A stretch of 64,000 bases of DNA. Source: an uncultured Candidatus Melainabacteria bacterium (GTDB lineage: Bacteria > Cyanobacteriota > Vampirovibrionia > Gastranaerophilales > Gastranaerophilaceae). The translations under genes and the position numbers were made by a program. The stretch is from the NCBI GenBank assembly GCA_934699705.1, contig CAKUXD010000004.1, positions 35,723 through 99,722 on the forward strand, in the 5' to 3' direction. Numbering within the stretch: position 1 is the stretch's first letter; every line of letters starts with the position of its first letter. This document shows positions 1-7,635 of the stretch, one piece after another. The notes under the pieces are model-generated. The model was not told the origin of the DNA. It saw only the letters and a list, made by a program, of their open reading frames with translations, and did no database searches.

Positions 1-554
1 ACGAAAATGCAATAGAATTTGTTGAGGTTGAACCTTCTACGCGAATATCTACGGTTAATTCTGGTCAAGCTGACATGATTATCGCAACAATGTCAATCAG
101 TTCAAAACGATTGAATATCTTGGACTTTTCTGACCCTTACTACTTTGCAGGACAAAAAGTTTTAACTCACGCAAAAAGTAACATCAAATCTTTATCTGAT
201 TTAAACGGAAAACGTGTAGGCGTAGGATTTGGAACAACCACTATTGAAGGGATAAAATCTGTTGCTCCTGAAGCTATTATTCAAGGTTATAAAACATACC
301 AAGAGGCAATTTCTGCACTAAAGGCCGATGAAATCGACGCTTTTGCAGATGATGATGCTCTTTTAATTAGATACATAATAAAAGACAAAGGTTTTAAAAT
401 TCTTCCTCAAAAATATACTCAAGAACCATACGCAATTGCATTTCGCAAAGGCACAGAAAGCGCTAGAACAATTCAAATTGTAAATAATGCCTTGAACATA
501 ATGAAAACAAACGGTACTCTAAATCAAATGAAGGCACAATGGCAAATTAAATAA
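1..554 (+). CDS. Amino-acid ABC transporter substrate-binding protein, C-terminal part
   Basis: The frame is open from base 3 at the left edge, so the start and any signal peptide lie outside; 183 residues remain. The protein resembles family 3 periplasmic solute-binding proteins, which capture polar amino acids and deliver them to an ABC importer. Supporting features are the GQADMIIATMSIS segment followed by SKRLNILDFSDPYY, the second-lobe LSDLNGKRVGVGFGTTT segment, the DAFADDD substrate-pocket region and the YAIAFRKG strand. The C-terminus LNQMKAQWQIK is normal for the family, so the 3-prime end is intact. A hairpin terminator follows at once, so this is the last gene of its unit; permease and ATPase partners, if any, lie upstream. 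The substrate cannot be assigned from this fragment. Confidence 0.88.
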   Translation, partial: ENAIEFVEVEPSTRISTVNSGQADMIIATMSISSKRLNILDFSDPYYFAGQKVLTHAKSNIKSLSDLNGKRVGVGFGTTTIEGIKSVAPEAIIQGYKTYQEAISALKADEIDAFADDDALLIRYIIKDKGFKILPQKYTQEPYAIAFRKGTESARTIQIVNNALNIMKTNGTLNQMKAQWQIK

Positions 555-563
555 TTTTTTTAG

Positions 564-596
564 CTGGCGGTTAAATAAATTTAACCGCCAGTTTTT
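564..596 (+). terminator. Rho-independent terminator of the binding-protein gene
   Basis: Perfect 12-bp inverted repeat (564-575 with 580-591, arms ctggcggttaaa/tttaaccgccag) around a 4-base loop, followed by TTTTT. It lies 10 bases after the stop codon at 552-554. Confidence 0.9.
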
Positions 597-621
597 CCAC
601 GTAACAGAGATTAACACTTTA

Positions 622-650
622 TTGTTTTAAAAGTTTTTTTAATTTAAAAT
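622..650 (+). promoter_or_regulatory. Probable sigma-70 promoter of the lptB operon
   Basis: TTGTTT (622-627), a 17-base spacer and TAAAAT (645-650) lie 24 bases upstream of the lptB start, after the terminator of the previous gene. Assigned by consensus and position only. Confidence 0.5.
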
Positions 651-674
651 TATATAAGAGTATGAGGAAAATTT

Positions 675-1400
675 ATGATAATTGAAACAAAAAATCTTGT
701 AAAAATATATGGCGATAGAAGCGTTGTAAACGATGTTTCTTTTGAAGTAAATAAGGGTGAAGTTGTATGCTTGCTAGGTCCAAACGGTGCGGGTAAAACT
801 ACTACATTTTACATGGTTGTAGGATTAGTTAAACCAAACAGAGGTCAAGTTTTGCTAAACGGAGAAGACATTTCATCTTGGCCAATGAATTTACGTTCAA
901 AAGCTGGCATCGGCTATTTACCACAAGAAGCCTCTATTTTTAGAAAGTTGACTGTTGACGAAAACATTAAACTTGTATTAGAAATGAATGATAAATTAAC
1001 AGTTGACGAAAAGAAAAGAAAACTTGAAGAATTACTTGATGAATTTGGCGTTACAAAACTACGTAATGAATCGGCGATTTCACTTTCTGGTGGTGAACGT
1101 AGAAGGGTAGAATTAGCACGTGCACTTGCAGCTAGTCCTGATTTTATCCTACTTGACGAACCATTTACAGGGATTGACCCAATTGCGATAGGTGAAATTA
1201 AAGATAATATCAGAAAACTATCAGAAGAAAAAGGTTTAGGCGTTTTAATTACGGACCACAACCCTAAAGCAACTCTTTCAATTACAGATAGAGCTTATGT
1301 TATTTTTGACGGAAAAATAAAAATTCAAGGTAAAAGTACAGAAGTTGCAGTTGACCCTGTTGCCAAAGAATTCTACTTAGGAAAGGATTTCCAATTATAA
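675..1400 (+). CDS. lptB: LPS export ABC transporter ATP-binding protein LptB
   Basis: Cytoplasmic ATPase of the Lpt system that extracts lipopolysaccharide from the inner membrane and drives it towards the outer membrane. The 241 residues match the usual LptB length. Visible motifs are Walker A GPNGAGKT (35-42), Q-loop Q84 in YLPQEASIF, signature LSGGERRRVELARAL (from 137), Walker B FILLDEPFTGIDP (157-169) and H-loop H195 in ITDHN. The YLPQEASIFRKLTVDEN stretch and the C-terminal PVAKEFYLGKDFQL are characteristic of LptB rather than generic importers. The start has a GAGGA-like ribosome site. The stop overlaps the next start by one base (TAATG), which suggests translational coupling to the LptF/G permease. 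Its presence supports a Gram-negative envelope. Confidence 0.96.
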   Translation: MIIETKNLVKIYGDRSVVNDVSFEVNKGEVVCLLGPNGAGKTTTFYMVVGLVKPNRGQVLLNGEDISSWPMNLRSKAGIGYLPQEASIFRKLTVDENIKLVLEMNDKLTVDEKKRKLEELLDEFGVTKLRNESAISLSGGERRRVELARALAASPDFILLDEPFTGIDPIAIGEIKDNIRKLSEEKGLGVLITDHNPKATLSITDRAYVIFDGKIKIQGKSTEVAVDPVAKEFYLGKDFQL

Positions 1401-2515
1401 TGAATTTCCGCTTCAAACCAACTATCTACGACAAATATATTTTTAAACAAGTGCTATTTGCAACAATAGCCGCAATTTTGTTGTTCACAATTGTTTGGAT
1501 TGCGCCAGAAATGCTTTTAAACACTATAAAAGAAACTCTTGCTGGACAACATACAATTGTTGAAGCGATTTGGATTTTGATTTTGGAATTACCAAAAATT
1601 TTAGGAAAGGCTTTTCCAGTAGGTTTATTACTAGGAACTTTGTTCACTTTTGATAAACTTAGCAAGGATTCCGAATTAACCATTTTTCGTGCAATTGGAT
1701 TATCTTTTCACAGAATTATTGCACCAGTAGTTGTTTTAAGCTTAATAGTAACCGCAATTTGTTTTGTAACTTACGACAAATTAATACCATTTGCAGAAAA
1801 TAAAATGTTTGTTTATGATAAATATTTTCCATCAATTCAGTATATGTACACAGAAAAAGATGAAAATGGTCAACCAACGCTTGCCGTTATCGTTTCAAAA
1901 TTCAAAAACAATGAAATGAATAACGTTATTGTTCTGGATTTTTCAAACAAAATTTATGATGACCTACACGGATTGACTAATATATTTGTTGCAAAAACAG
2001 GTAAAACCTTCCAAAATCGTTGGGAATTGTATGATGTTACGGAATATAAAATTTCAAACGACGGAATTTTTGTAAACATAAACAACAAAAAACAAATTAA
2101 TATTCTTAACGGCGAAGCAGCATCAAACGCTTATATGTTAATGACTTATTCAGTTAAAAGAGAACGAGAAATTACAAATGCAAACTTGTTGAAATATATC
2201 AAACTTCTAAAAAAAGAATCTCTTGATGAAGATTACAATTATATGTTAAACAAATACTTCCAAAGATTTTTCCACCCATTCGTATGCGTTCTTTTAGCAA
2301 TTATGGGTTGCTTGTTAGGTTTCAGCAAACCAAGAGAACAACGTTTAATCGGATTTACAATCGCAATTGGTTGTATCTTCTTGTACTACATAACTCTGCC
2401 ATTCTTTGATTTGTTGGCAGAAAAAGGAGTTCTGCACCCATTTATCACAGCGATAACTCCACCATTAGCCTTCTTAGGCGCAATTATTGCGTTCTATAAA
2501 AGTAAAGATTTATAA
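1400..2515 (+). CDS. LptF/LptG-family LPS export permease
   Basis: Membrane partner of LptB (YjgP/YjgQ family). The layout is classic: about three transmembrane helices in residues 15-120, a large non-membrane region (about 125-275) that would form the periplasmic jellyroll receiving lipid, then three helices (about 285-367) including FFHPFVCVLLAIMGCLLGF. The 371 residues fit the family. Only one permease gene is visible next to lptB. Enterobacteria encode separate LptF and LptG, so it may act as a homodimer or have a distant partner; for that reason F versus G is not assigned. It overlaps lptB by one base and is followed 24 bases later by the glycosidase-like gene, consistent with one operon. 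Confidence 0.9.
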   Translation: MNFRFKPTIYDKYIFKQVLFATIAAILLFTIVWIAPEMLLNTIKETLAGQHTIVEAIWILILELPKILGKAFPVGLLLGTLFTFDKLSKDSELTIFRAIGLSFHRIIAPVVVLSLIVTAICFVTYDKLIPFAENKMFVYDKYFPSIQYMYTEKDENGQPTLAVIVSKFKNNEMNNVIVLDFSNKIYDDLHGLTNIFVAKTGKTFQNRWELYDVTEYKISNDGIFVNINNKKQINILNGEAASNAYMLMTYSVKREREITNANLLKYIKLLKKESLDEDYNYMLNKYFQRFFHPFVCVLLAIMGCLLGFSKPREQRLIGFTIAIGCIFLYYITLPFFDLLAEKGVLHPFITAITPPLAFLGAIIAFYKSKDL

Positions 2516-2539
2516 TTAACAAAAAAGGATATGTGTTTT

Positions 2540-3337
2540 ATGAAAAAATATTTAGTTTTAATATTAGTTTTATTAATAGGTAGCGTTACCTTCGCTAAAT
2601 CTATTGAAGTTAAAGAAATCGAAGGTATTTATCATATTAAATTAAGCGGAAATGCTGTAAAAAAACGTATTGAATTTGTTTCAACAGAAGGCTTAAAAAC
2701 AAATAAAGACGTTCATGAAATGTCGCAATCCAAATTAACTATCAACACAGGATTTTTTGACCCTAAAAACTCTAAAACAATTTCTTATATCGTAACAAAT
2801 GGCATGATTGCGGAAGATCCAAACACAAACGAAAATTTAATGTTAAATCCTGTTTTAAGAATGCACATGAAAGAAATTTTAAATCGTAGTGAATTTAGGG
2901 TTGTTGAATGCAATAACAAATTAAGTTATGAAATAGTTCCACATAACACTCCTGTAAAATTTACTTGTAGCGTAAAAACTTCTGCTCAGGGCGGTCCTTT
3001 GTTATTACCAGAATTAAGACTTGAAGAAGAATTTTTTATTCTTAAAGATGAAGAAGGTAACATAATCCGCCAATCTGCATCGGTACTTGATAGAACAGCA
3101 AGAACTATTGTTGGAATAAAAAATGGAGAAATGCACATTTTAATTATTACAAATAAAAACCCTAAAAACATATTTGAAGCAAGAGATTTATGCAAAAGCC
3201 TAGGATTTGAATATGCCATGGCGTTTGATGGTGGAAGTTCTACTTCGTTTAATTACAAAAAAATCAACGTAACTTCAACTCAATCTGGCGGACTAGATAC
3301 AGGTCGCTTGTTAAAGTCTTTTATGATAATTAAGTAG
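2540..3337 (+). CDS. Secreted phosphodiester glycosidase (NAGPA domain) family protein
   Basis: Predicted exported protein of 265 residues. The start is placed at the second ATG (2540), because AAAGGAT lies 10 bases upstream of it but directly abuts the ATG at 2531. The N-terminus MKKYLVLILVLLIGSVTFA is a signal peptide. Recognisable NAGPA (PF09992, formerly DUF2233) features are NTGFFDP, a central SAQGGPLLL, the RTARTIVGIKNG strand and the C-terminal AFDGGSSTSFNYK. Family members include the mammalian uncovering enzyme and bacterial exopolysaccharide-linked proteins that cleave sugar phosphodiesters. Being third in the lptB operon suggests an envelope-glycan role, but the substrate is unknown. 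Confidence 0.85.
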   Translation: MKKYLVLILVLLIGSVTFAKSIEVKEIEGIYHIKLSGNAVKKRIEFVSTEGLKTNKDVHEMSQSKLTINTGFFDPKNSKTISYIVTNGMIAEDPNTNENLMLNPVLRMHMKEILNRSEFRVVECNNKLSYEIVPHNTPVKFTCSVKTSAQGGPLLLPELRLEEEFFILKDEEGNIIRQSASVLDRTARTIVGIKNGEMHILIITNKNPKNIFEARDLCKSLGFEYAMAFDGGSSTSFNYKKINVTSTQSGGLDTGRLLKSFMIIK

Positions 3338-3341
3338 TATC

Positions 3342-3384
3342 GTGAATTGTCGATTGTAAATTATTGGCGATGTCCTCGCTACTT
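3342..3384. repeat. Short relative of the repeat inserted in the neighbouring prepilin gene
   Basis: This intergenic stretch contains gtgaattgtcg (3342-3352) and gcgatgtcctcgctactt (3367-3384). Their reverse complements occur at 4406-4416 (exact) and 4270-4287 (17 of 18 bases) inside the 5-prime part of the prepilin gene. Both blocks are in the same order, so this looks like an internally shortened, inverted copy of the same repeat. Confidence 0.55.
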
Positions 3385-3430
3385 TTGACAGAGTTTATAT
3401 ACTCTCACTCAGAGTATTACACAAAATCTA

Positions 3431-4438
3431 CTACTTACAAGTTGTCTTTTTCCAAGATAGACTACAACTGCCGTTTTTGGCTTTTAAATAATCCATATTT
3501 CCAGTTTCTATTATCCAACCTGTACAATGGCTACCGTTTTTAAAACAGTTCTTATTCAGACTATAATTACCCTCAAAACCCCAAACATCTTCACTTGTAC
3601 CTGCTGGAGTAATACCTTCGCTTGTAATCAAAAAGTCAAAAGCGTCTTTACCTGTAGTATTTGCACCTTTCATACCATCTATATCAACATTTATAACTCC
3701 ACAAAAATTAGTAACTATAAATTGAGGTTTACTCGGACCACCACCTACCAATGGGGGAATCATAAGACCTACTCCAATATCACAATCATTATTATTAATA
3801 TTAAATTCTAATGCCGTGCCATCAGCCAATAAAACTTTTGGTAAATCATCTGATAAAAATTCAACCGACTTACCTTCTAAAGTTTTATAATCTCCATTAA
3901 AAAAACATCCAACAGAATCCACACCACAATCTTTTGAAAGTTTCAAAAATTCAGATATCCTATTTTTAAATCTATCACTCTTAGCAGTTGCACTGGTTCC
4001 ATCAGCTTTAAACCATTCGTCAATAGGACCATAAACGGCAGTAGCACGACCGAAAGCGTCTGTTAAATTTGCATACACTTTCTTAACCTTTGCAACTTTT
4101 TCTCTGTCGCCTGTGGATTGGTTTAAGTTCGGAATAGTCAATGCTGCAACTACGCCGATAATGCCCATTACAACAAGAGTTTCGGCTAACGTGAAGGCTA
4201 TCGCCTTCACTAGTGAGTTGTGAGCGGATTTTGCGTAGGGCGCCGTGTGAGCAGAGCGAACCCAGCCCGAAGTAGCGAGGACATTGCGAATGACAACGCT
4301 AGTGAAATGAGCAACTTGTCCGAGTGAAGCAATAATCCAAGACAGTGGTGAGTCGACTTTATTGTCATTTGCTTGTTTATTAGTTATCAATTCACTATTC
4401 ACTAGCGACAATTCACTTTTATCAAACAACTTTCTCAT
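3431..4438 (-). CDS. Type IV pilin/T2SS pseudopilin-like protein with an 81-residue leader
   Basis: Prepilin-like surface or secretion protein of 335 residues. The class III signal is AIA-FTLAETLVVMGIIGVVAALTIPN: cleavage before F82, the conserved Glu at mature position 5, then a hydrophobic helix. The position before cleavage is Ala rather than the usual Gly. The mature part carries KKVYANLTDAFGRATAVYGPIDEWF and a Cys-containing C-terminal domain, and is paralogous to the gene at 14765-15544. The leader is unusual: 81 residues, against 21 in the paralogue. The extra sequence is encoded by a repeat-like, less AT-rich insert, yet the frame stays open and no later Met could initiate before the hydrophobic helix. 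AAAGGAAAG before the ATG at 4438 and a close promoter support this start. Whether the long leader is exported or cut normally is unknown. Confidence 0.82.
   Translation of the reverse strand: MRKLFDKSELSLVNSELITNKQANDNKVDSPLSWIIASLGQVAHFTSVVIRNVLATSGWVRSAHTAPYAKSAHNSLVKAIAFTLAETLVVMGIIGVVAALTIPNLNQSTGDREKVAKVKKVYANLTDAFGRATAVYGPIDEWFKADGTSATAKSDRFKNRISEFLKLSKDCGVDSVGCFFNGDYKTLEGKSVEFLSDDLPKVLLADGTALEFNINNNDCDIGVGLMIPPLVGGGPSKPQFIVTNFCGVINVDIDGMKGANTTGKDAFDFLITSEGITPAGTSEDVWGFEGNYSLNKNCFKNGSHCTGWIIETGNMDYLKAKNGSCSLSWKKTTCK
4229..4416 (-). repeat. Repeat-derived insert in the prepilin leader
   Basis: Encodes roughly residues 9-70 of the prepilin, which have no counterpart in the paralogue at 14765-15544; the shared leader resumes at SA[HY]NSL. 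The base composition is less AT-rich than the surroundings. Segments resemble small dispersed palindromic repeats (for example gtcattcgcaatgtcctcgc on the coding strand), and pieces recur inverted at 3342-3384. The insertion is in frame. The exact ends are uncertain. Confidence 0.55.
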
Positions 4439-4470
4439 AAAACTCTTTCCTTTATGTTCTCAACAATTCC

Positions 4471-4499
4471 ATTATAACAATTCGATTATGCAGTCGCAA
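4471..4499 (-). promoter_or_regulatory. Sigma-70 promoter of the prepilin gene
   Basis: On the minus strand: TTGCGA (4499-4494), a 17-base spacer and TATAAT (4476-4471), with the start codon 32 bases beyond the -10. The -35 directly abuts the CTATT repeat tract upstream. Confidence 0.75.
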
Positions 4500-4504
4500 T
4501 ACGG

Positions 4505-4539
4505 CTATTCTATTCTATTCTATCCTATTTTATTCTATT
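4505..4539. repeat. Pentanucleotide CTATT repeat next to a promoter
   Basis: Seven tandem CTATT units, with single changes in units 4 and 6, lie between the prepilin -35 (ending 4499) and a perfect dyad (from 4544). The tract is non-coding and prone to slipped-strand length change. Confidence 0.9.
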
Positions 4540-4543
4540 CGGT

Positions 4544-4568
4544 ATTATAGCTGAGTTTCAGCTATAAT
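4544..4568. promoter_or_regulatory. Perfect 11-bp dyad upstream of the prepilin promoter, candidate operator
   Basis: Arms attatagctga (4544-4554) and tcagctataat (4558-4568) with a 3-base centre. It could bind a dimeric regulator or form a hairpin. Each arm also contains a TATAAT-like hexamer. No T-run follows, so a terminator role is less likely. Confidence 0.5.
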
Positions 4569-4636
4569 GAAATCATTTTTACAAAATGTAACATATTTCG
4601 CTTGCTTAACTCAATTTCACCCTACTGAAAATATAT

Positions 4637-6055
4637 TTATTTTCCAAAAATTTTCATGATTTTACCGATTAAGCCGTCATCTTCAGTCGATGCATCAGAA
4701 TATTCTTTCTTTTTACTTTCAAGTTTTTCTATTTTTTTCTTAATTTCTAAAACTTCAACTTCATTAACAGAATTTGAAGACAAATATTTTTCATAAAATT
4801 CAAGTGCTTTAGTCGTATTTTTTACTTTTTCATAAGAAATAGCCAATGATTTTAAAACTTTTGGATTTCTTTTGTCTATTTCGTAAAATTTTTCTAAGTA
4901 TTCAATCGCCATTCTGTAATCGCCGATACTTACTCTAAATTCGCCTAATTTTTCAAGCGCACGTTTATTTTCTGGTTCTAATTTATACAATTTTTCGTAA
5001 AATTCAATTGCATGAGTATTGTCCTTCATTGCTTCAAGTAATTCAGCAATAGTAATGATTAAAGCTGTATCTTCTGGTTTTGCTTGATGTGCGAACATAT
5101 ATTCATTCAATGCCACATCTTTATTACCTCTTGCTTGATTATATTTTGCCCAGTTGTAATGTTCTTTATAATCATCGCCTTTTTCTTCGTATATTAAAGC
5201 TCTCATCTGATAAATAAGAGGCGAATTTTTATCAAATTTTGCAAATTCATCAACATATTCAAGCGCATTTTCATAATCACCTGTTGCATAATAATATTGA
5301 GCAACTAATGACAAAAATTTAGGATTTTTCTTATATTCACCTTGTATTTCTTCGATTTTAACCAAAGCTTCCTTATATTTTTCATCATCAATTAAACAAC
5401 GCAACTGAACTAATACATCTGAAGAAATTTTTGATGCTTCTTCTGTTTGATTATTTTTTATATAAAGATTTGCCAAAGTTTCTTTTAAAACTTTATCTTC
5501 ATGCCCGTCTTTTATCGCTCTTTCCAAGATTTCAACCGCACTTGATAAAATACCTTCTTTAACATAAATTTCTGACAATAACAAATATGTTTCAAGTGGC
5601 GCTTCTTGAGTATCAATTAGTCTTAAATACTCATCAATAGCTTGATTTGTTTTGTTTAATTGATTGTAAATCCCAGCAAGAACAAATCTGGTCATATTTC
5701 GCTGACTATCTTCATAAGCCTTATCTAAGGCTTTTTTAAAATCACCTGATGCTTGTTGTAATTTACCTTGTAAAACGTGTAAATTACCTCGGTAAGAATA
5801 ATACTTAAATTTATCTGAATCAAAAAATAAATCCATTAATTTTTCATAAGCAAGCTCATTTTTAGGGTCTTTTTCTAAAATTTTTGTAAAATAATGTTCA
5901 ACATCATCTTGCCTATTTAAAATACAAGCAACATGCGCCAAACGTTGCATTAAATCAATACTGCTTGGTTTTGCGTCAAGAAGTTGTTTATACTCGTTAA
6001 ACGCTTTTTCATAATCTTCTTGTTCTTCATATTTTTCTGCTAATTCAATTGACAT
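4637..6055 (-). CDS. Tetratricopeptide-repeat protein
   Basis: A 472-residue protein made almost wholly of TPR-type helical pairs, seen as recurring A/G-x-Y-x-x-A-x-x-x-[YF] patterns such as EDYEKAFNEYKQLL, NKTNQAIDEYLRLI, GDYENALEYVDEFAKF, DNTHAIEFYEKLYKL, GDYRMAIEYLEKFYEI and NTTKALEFYEKYL. TPR arrays serve as protein-protein scaffolds; no catalytic domain, signal peptide or transmembrane helix is seen. The tail is charged and ends with the amphipathic GLIGKIMKIFGK, which might contact a membrane. It is followed by no co-directional close gene and lies downstream of pth with a 75-base gap, so it may share pth transcription. The partner is unknown. Confidence 0.85.
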   Translation of the reverse strand: MSIELAEKYEEQEDYEKAFNEYKQLLDAKPSSIDLMQRLAHVACILNRQDDVEHYFTKILEKDPKNELAYEKLMDLFFDSDKFKYYSYRGNLHVLQGKLQQASGDFKKALDKAYEDSQRNMTRFVLAGIYNQLNKTNQAIDEYLRLIDTQEAPLETYLLLSEIYVKEGILSSAVEILERAIKDGHEDKVLKETLANLYIKNNQTEEASKISSDVLVQLRCLIDDEKYKEALVKIEEIQGEYKKNPKFLSLVAQYYYATGDYENALEYVDEFAKFDKNSPLIYQMRALIYEEKGDDYKEHYNWAKYNQARGNKDVALNEYMFAHQAKPEDTALIITIAELLEAMKDNTHAIEFYEKLYKLEPENKRALEKLGEFRVSIGDYRMAIEYLEKFYEIDKRNPKVLKSLAISYEKVKNTTKALEFYEKYLSSNSVNEVEVLEIKKKIEKLESKKKEYSDASTEDDGLIGKIMKIFGK

Positions 6056-6130
6056 TATTTATCACCTTTCATTAATTATTCTAAATTTATTTTATTATAA
6101 ACTTGTTTTTACAAGATATTACCAAAGTGG

Positions 6131-6688
6131 TTAATTAAATTTATTTTGAGCCCTTTCAATACCTTCTTTCAAGTAGCATTGAACAGCCTGAACTGCAAGT
6201 TTCAAAGACTCTTTTAATATTGGTTCTTGTTCTTTTGAAAAATTTTGTAAAACAAACACTTCTGAAGGAATTGAAGGTTGTGGACCAACGCCGACTTTTA
6301 ATCTGTCAAACTTATTTCCACCAACATGTTTAATTATAGATTTAATACCGTTATGCCCGCCGTCAGAACCATTTGCCCTAAAACGTAAGCGCCCCAAATC
6401 TAAACAAATATCGTCATAAATTACTAATATATCTTTAACATCAATTTTGTAATAATTCATAACCAAACTTACTGCCTCGCCTGATAAATTCATAAAAGTA
6501 GTAGGTTTAATTATGATAACATCTTCATTATTAAACTTAATTTTAGTAAAAAAACATTTTAACTTACTTTCTTCTCTGAAAGAAAAACCTTCATTTACTG
6601 CCCAATAATCAGCAGTCATAAATCCAGCGTTATGACGCGTAAACACATATTTATCACCAATATTTCCAAGAGCAACAATAAGTTTCAA
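6131..6688 (-). CDS. pth: Peptidyl-tRNA hydrolase
   Basis: Cytoplasmic esterase that releases peptides from peptidyl-tRNA dropped by ribosomes, recycling tRNA. The 185 residues fit the bacterial Pth1 family. Motifs: LIVALGNIGDKYVFTRHNAGF (N9 and catalytic H19; most homologues have GNPG where this has GNIG), the KPTTFMNLSG segment, IYDDICLDLGRLRFRANGSDGGHNGIKSI containing the catalytic Asp region, and FDRLKVGVGPQP. The start at 6688 has an AGGAT-like site upstream. It is divergent from the HTH gene at 6855. Confidence 0.96.
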   Translation of the reverse strand: MKLIVALGNIGDKYVFTRHNAGFMTADYWAVNEGFSFREESKLKCFFTKIKFNNEDVIIIKPTTFMNLSGEAVSLVMNYYKIDVKDILVIYDDICLDLGRLRFRANGSDGGHNGIKSIIKHVGGNKFDRLKVGVGPQPSIPSEVFVLQNFSKEQEPILKESLKLAVQAVQCYLKEGIERAQNKFN

Positions 6689-6786
6689 AATTTATCCTTT
6701 TTATTAATTGTAAAAAATACCTTTTAATTATAATTTTAACGCAAATAAATATTACCAACGGTATTATCTACCTTTCGCTTAACAAA

Positions 6787-6815
6787 TTGATAAAAAGAAG
6801 TTATTTTATGATAAA
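6787..6815 (+). promoter_or_regulatory. Possible promoter of the HTH regulator gene
   Basis: TTGATA (6787-6792), a 17-base spacer and GATAAA (6810-6815), 39 bases upstream of the ATG at 6855. Moderate consensus match. Confidence 0.45.
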
Positions 6816-6854
6816 CGGAGACTCCAAACAAAAGAATTTATAGGGGAGATACAA

Positions 6855-7424
6855 ATGACAACAAAAAATAAACAAATTTTAAAAGAAAAAAGTTCAAAAA
6901 AAGTAGCAACATTTTTAGAGAAAAGTGGATTACACAAAAAAGACTTTGCAGAAATGATAGGAGTTACATTATCATACGTTTATAACTTAATTGATAACAC
7001 AATTCCTTTCTCGACAAGAGGCACAACACTCGAGCGTATAGCAACAATTATGGAAATAGCACCCGAAGAATTTGACGAATATAAAATACCACAAGAGCCA
7101 ATTATGATAGATGATTCCGTTGAATTTATAAAACAAAAAATAGCACAAAAAGGTTTAAGTATAGTCAACTTCTTAAAATCATTTCCACGTAAAAAACGAC
7201 TTGATACAGTTGACATGCTACGAGGCGCACTTCCAATACCAATTGATTTTAAAGAATTAAACATGCTTGCACAAGTTCTTGACCTAACAACCGATGAAAT
7301 TTATCCAATTTGGGAAAAACGTGTAAAACAAGTGTTAGAAGCAGGCGGAATGAATATTTATTCAAACGCGGCACTAGTAAATTCAATGTTCAAGTGTGCA
7401 AAAAATTATATTGATTTAAAATAG
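6855..7424 (+). CDS. XRE-like helix-turn-helix protein, probably two HTH units
   Basis: A 189-residue predicted cytoplasmic DNA-binding protein. Residues about 15-75 (KVATFLEKSGLHKKDFAEMIGVTLSYVYNLID...TLERIATIMEI) form a Cro/C1-type HTH. A weaker repeat (about 95-155: FIKQKIAQKGLSIVNFLKSFPRKKRLDTVDMLRG...LNMLAQVLDLTTDEIYPIW) has the same order of helices. The remainder is helical. A GGGGAG ribosome site precedes the ATG and a strong hairpin terminator follows, so it is monocistronic. It is divergent from pth, with no toxin or phage gene adjacent, so it is not an evident antitoxin. The target is unknown. Confidence 0.75.
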   Translation: MTTKNKQILKEKSSKKVATFLEKSGLHKKDFAEMIGVTLSYVYNLIDNTIPFSTRGTTLERIATIMEIAPEEFDEYKIPQEPIMIDDSVEFIKQKIAQKGLSIVNFLKSFPRKKRLDTVDMLRGALPIPIDFKELNMLAQVLDLTTDEIYPIWEKRVKQVLEAGGMNIYSNAALVNSMFKCAKNYIDLK

Positions 7425-7444
7425 TAAAAAACAGATATAATAAG

Positions 7445-7484
7445 AAAAGAGGGTGATTTATAAAAATTTTATCCTCTTTTTTTT
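7445..7484 (+). terminator. Terminator of the HTH gene
   Basis: aaaagagg (7445-7452) pairs with cctctttt (7473-7480), extended inward by gat/atc, and runs into an eight-T tract. Confidence 0.8.
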
Positions 7485-7504
7485 GATTTTTTTAAAAAAA
7501 GTAG

Positions 7505-7533
7505 TTGACGTAGAATTATGTTCTTGGTAAATT
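7505..7533 (+). promoter_or_regulatory. Promoter of the tRNA-Lys transcript
   Basis: TTGACG (7505-7510), a 17-base spacer and TAAATT (7528-7533). The expected start is near 7540, so the transcript would carry a leader of about 118 bases before the tRNA. The CAU tRNA at 19227 has the same -10 hexamer. Confidence 0.7.
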
Positions 7534-7536
7534 AGA

Positions 7537-7635
7537 TGTACAGGGAATCGAAAGATTCAGACTTGCGAACTCAGTAGTTCTTAAATTAGAACTCGACTAA
7601 AAGGTGAATAGTTAATAGTTTCACCCCTGAGAACA
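7537..7635 (+). ncRNA. Candidate structured leader or small RNA upstream of tRNA-Lys
   Basis: No open frame of note. The RNA can fold as a compact four-way junction. P1 is cagg (7541-7544) with cctg (7626-7629), perhaps extended by tgt/aca across a small internal loop. P2 is gaatc/gattc (7545-7549/7554-7558) with a GAAA loop. P3 is agt plus gttct (7573-7581) with agaac plus act (7588-7597). P4 is ggtgaa (7603-7608) with ttcacc (7620-7625). P1 begins at the predicted transcription start, and P2 and P4 stack directly on it. It does not match 6S, SRP, tmRNA or T-box patterns that I can recognise. Function unknown. Confidence 0.3.

Noticed and set aside
3527..3811. Plus-strand reading frame of 94 codons inside the prepilin gene
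   Set aside because: Low-complexity, Thr/Ile-rich shadow of the minus-strand prepilin, with no ribosome site or family pattern.
4544..4568. Terminator for the TPR or prepilin genes
   Set aside because: The stem is AT-rich, has no T-run in either direction, and lies upstream of the prepilin promoter; an operator is the better reading.
7537..7635. 6S RNA, SRP RNA or T-box riboswitch upstream of tRNA-Lys
   Set aside because: The fold is a four-way junction rather than a long rod with a bubble; no SRP apical GGAA/GNAR motif and no T-box sequence. Left as an unclassified candidate.
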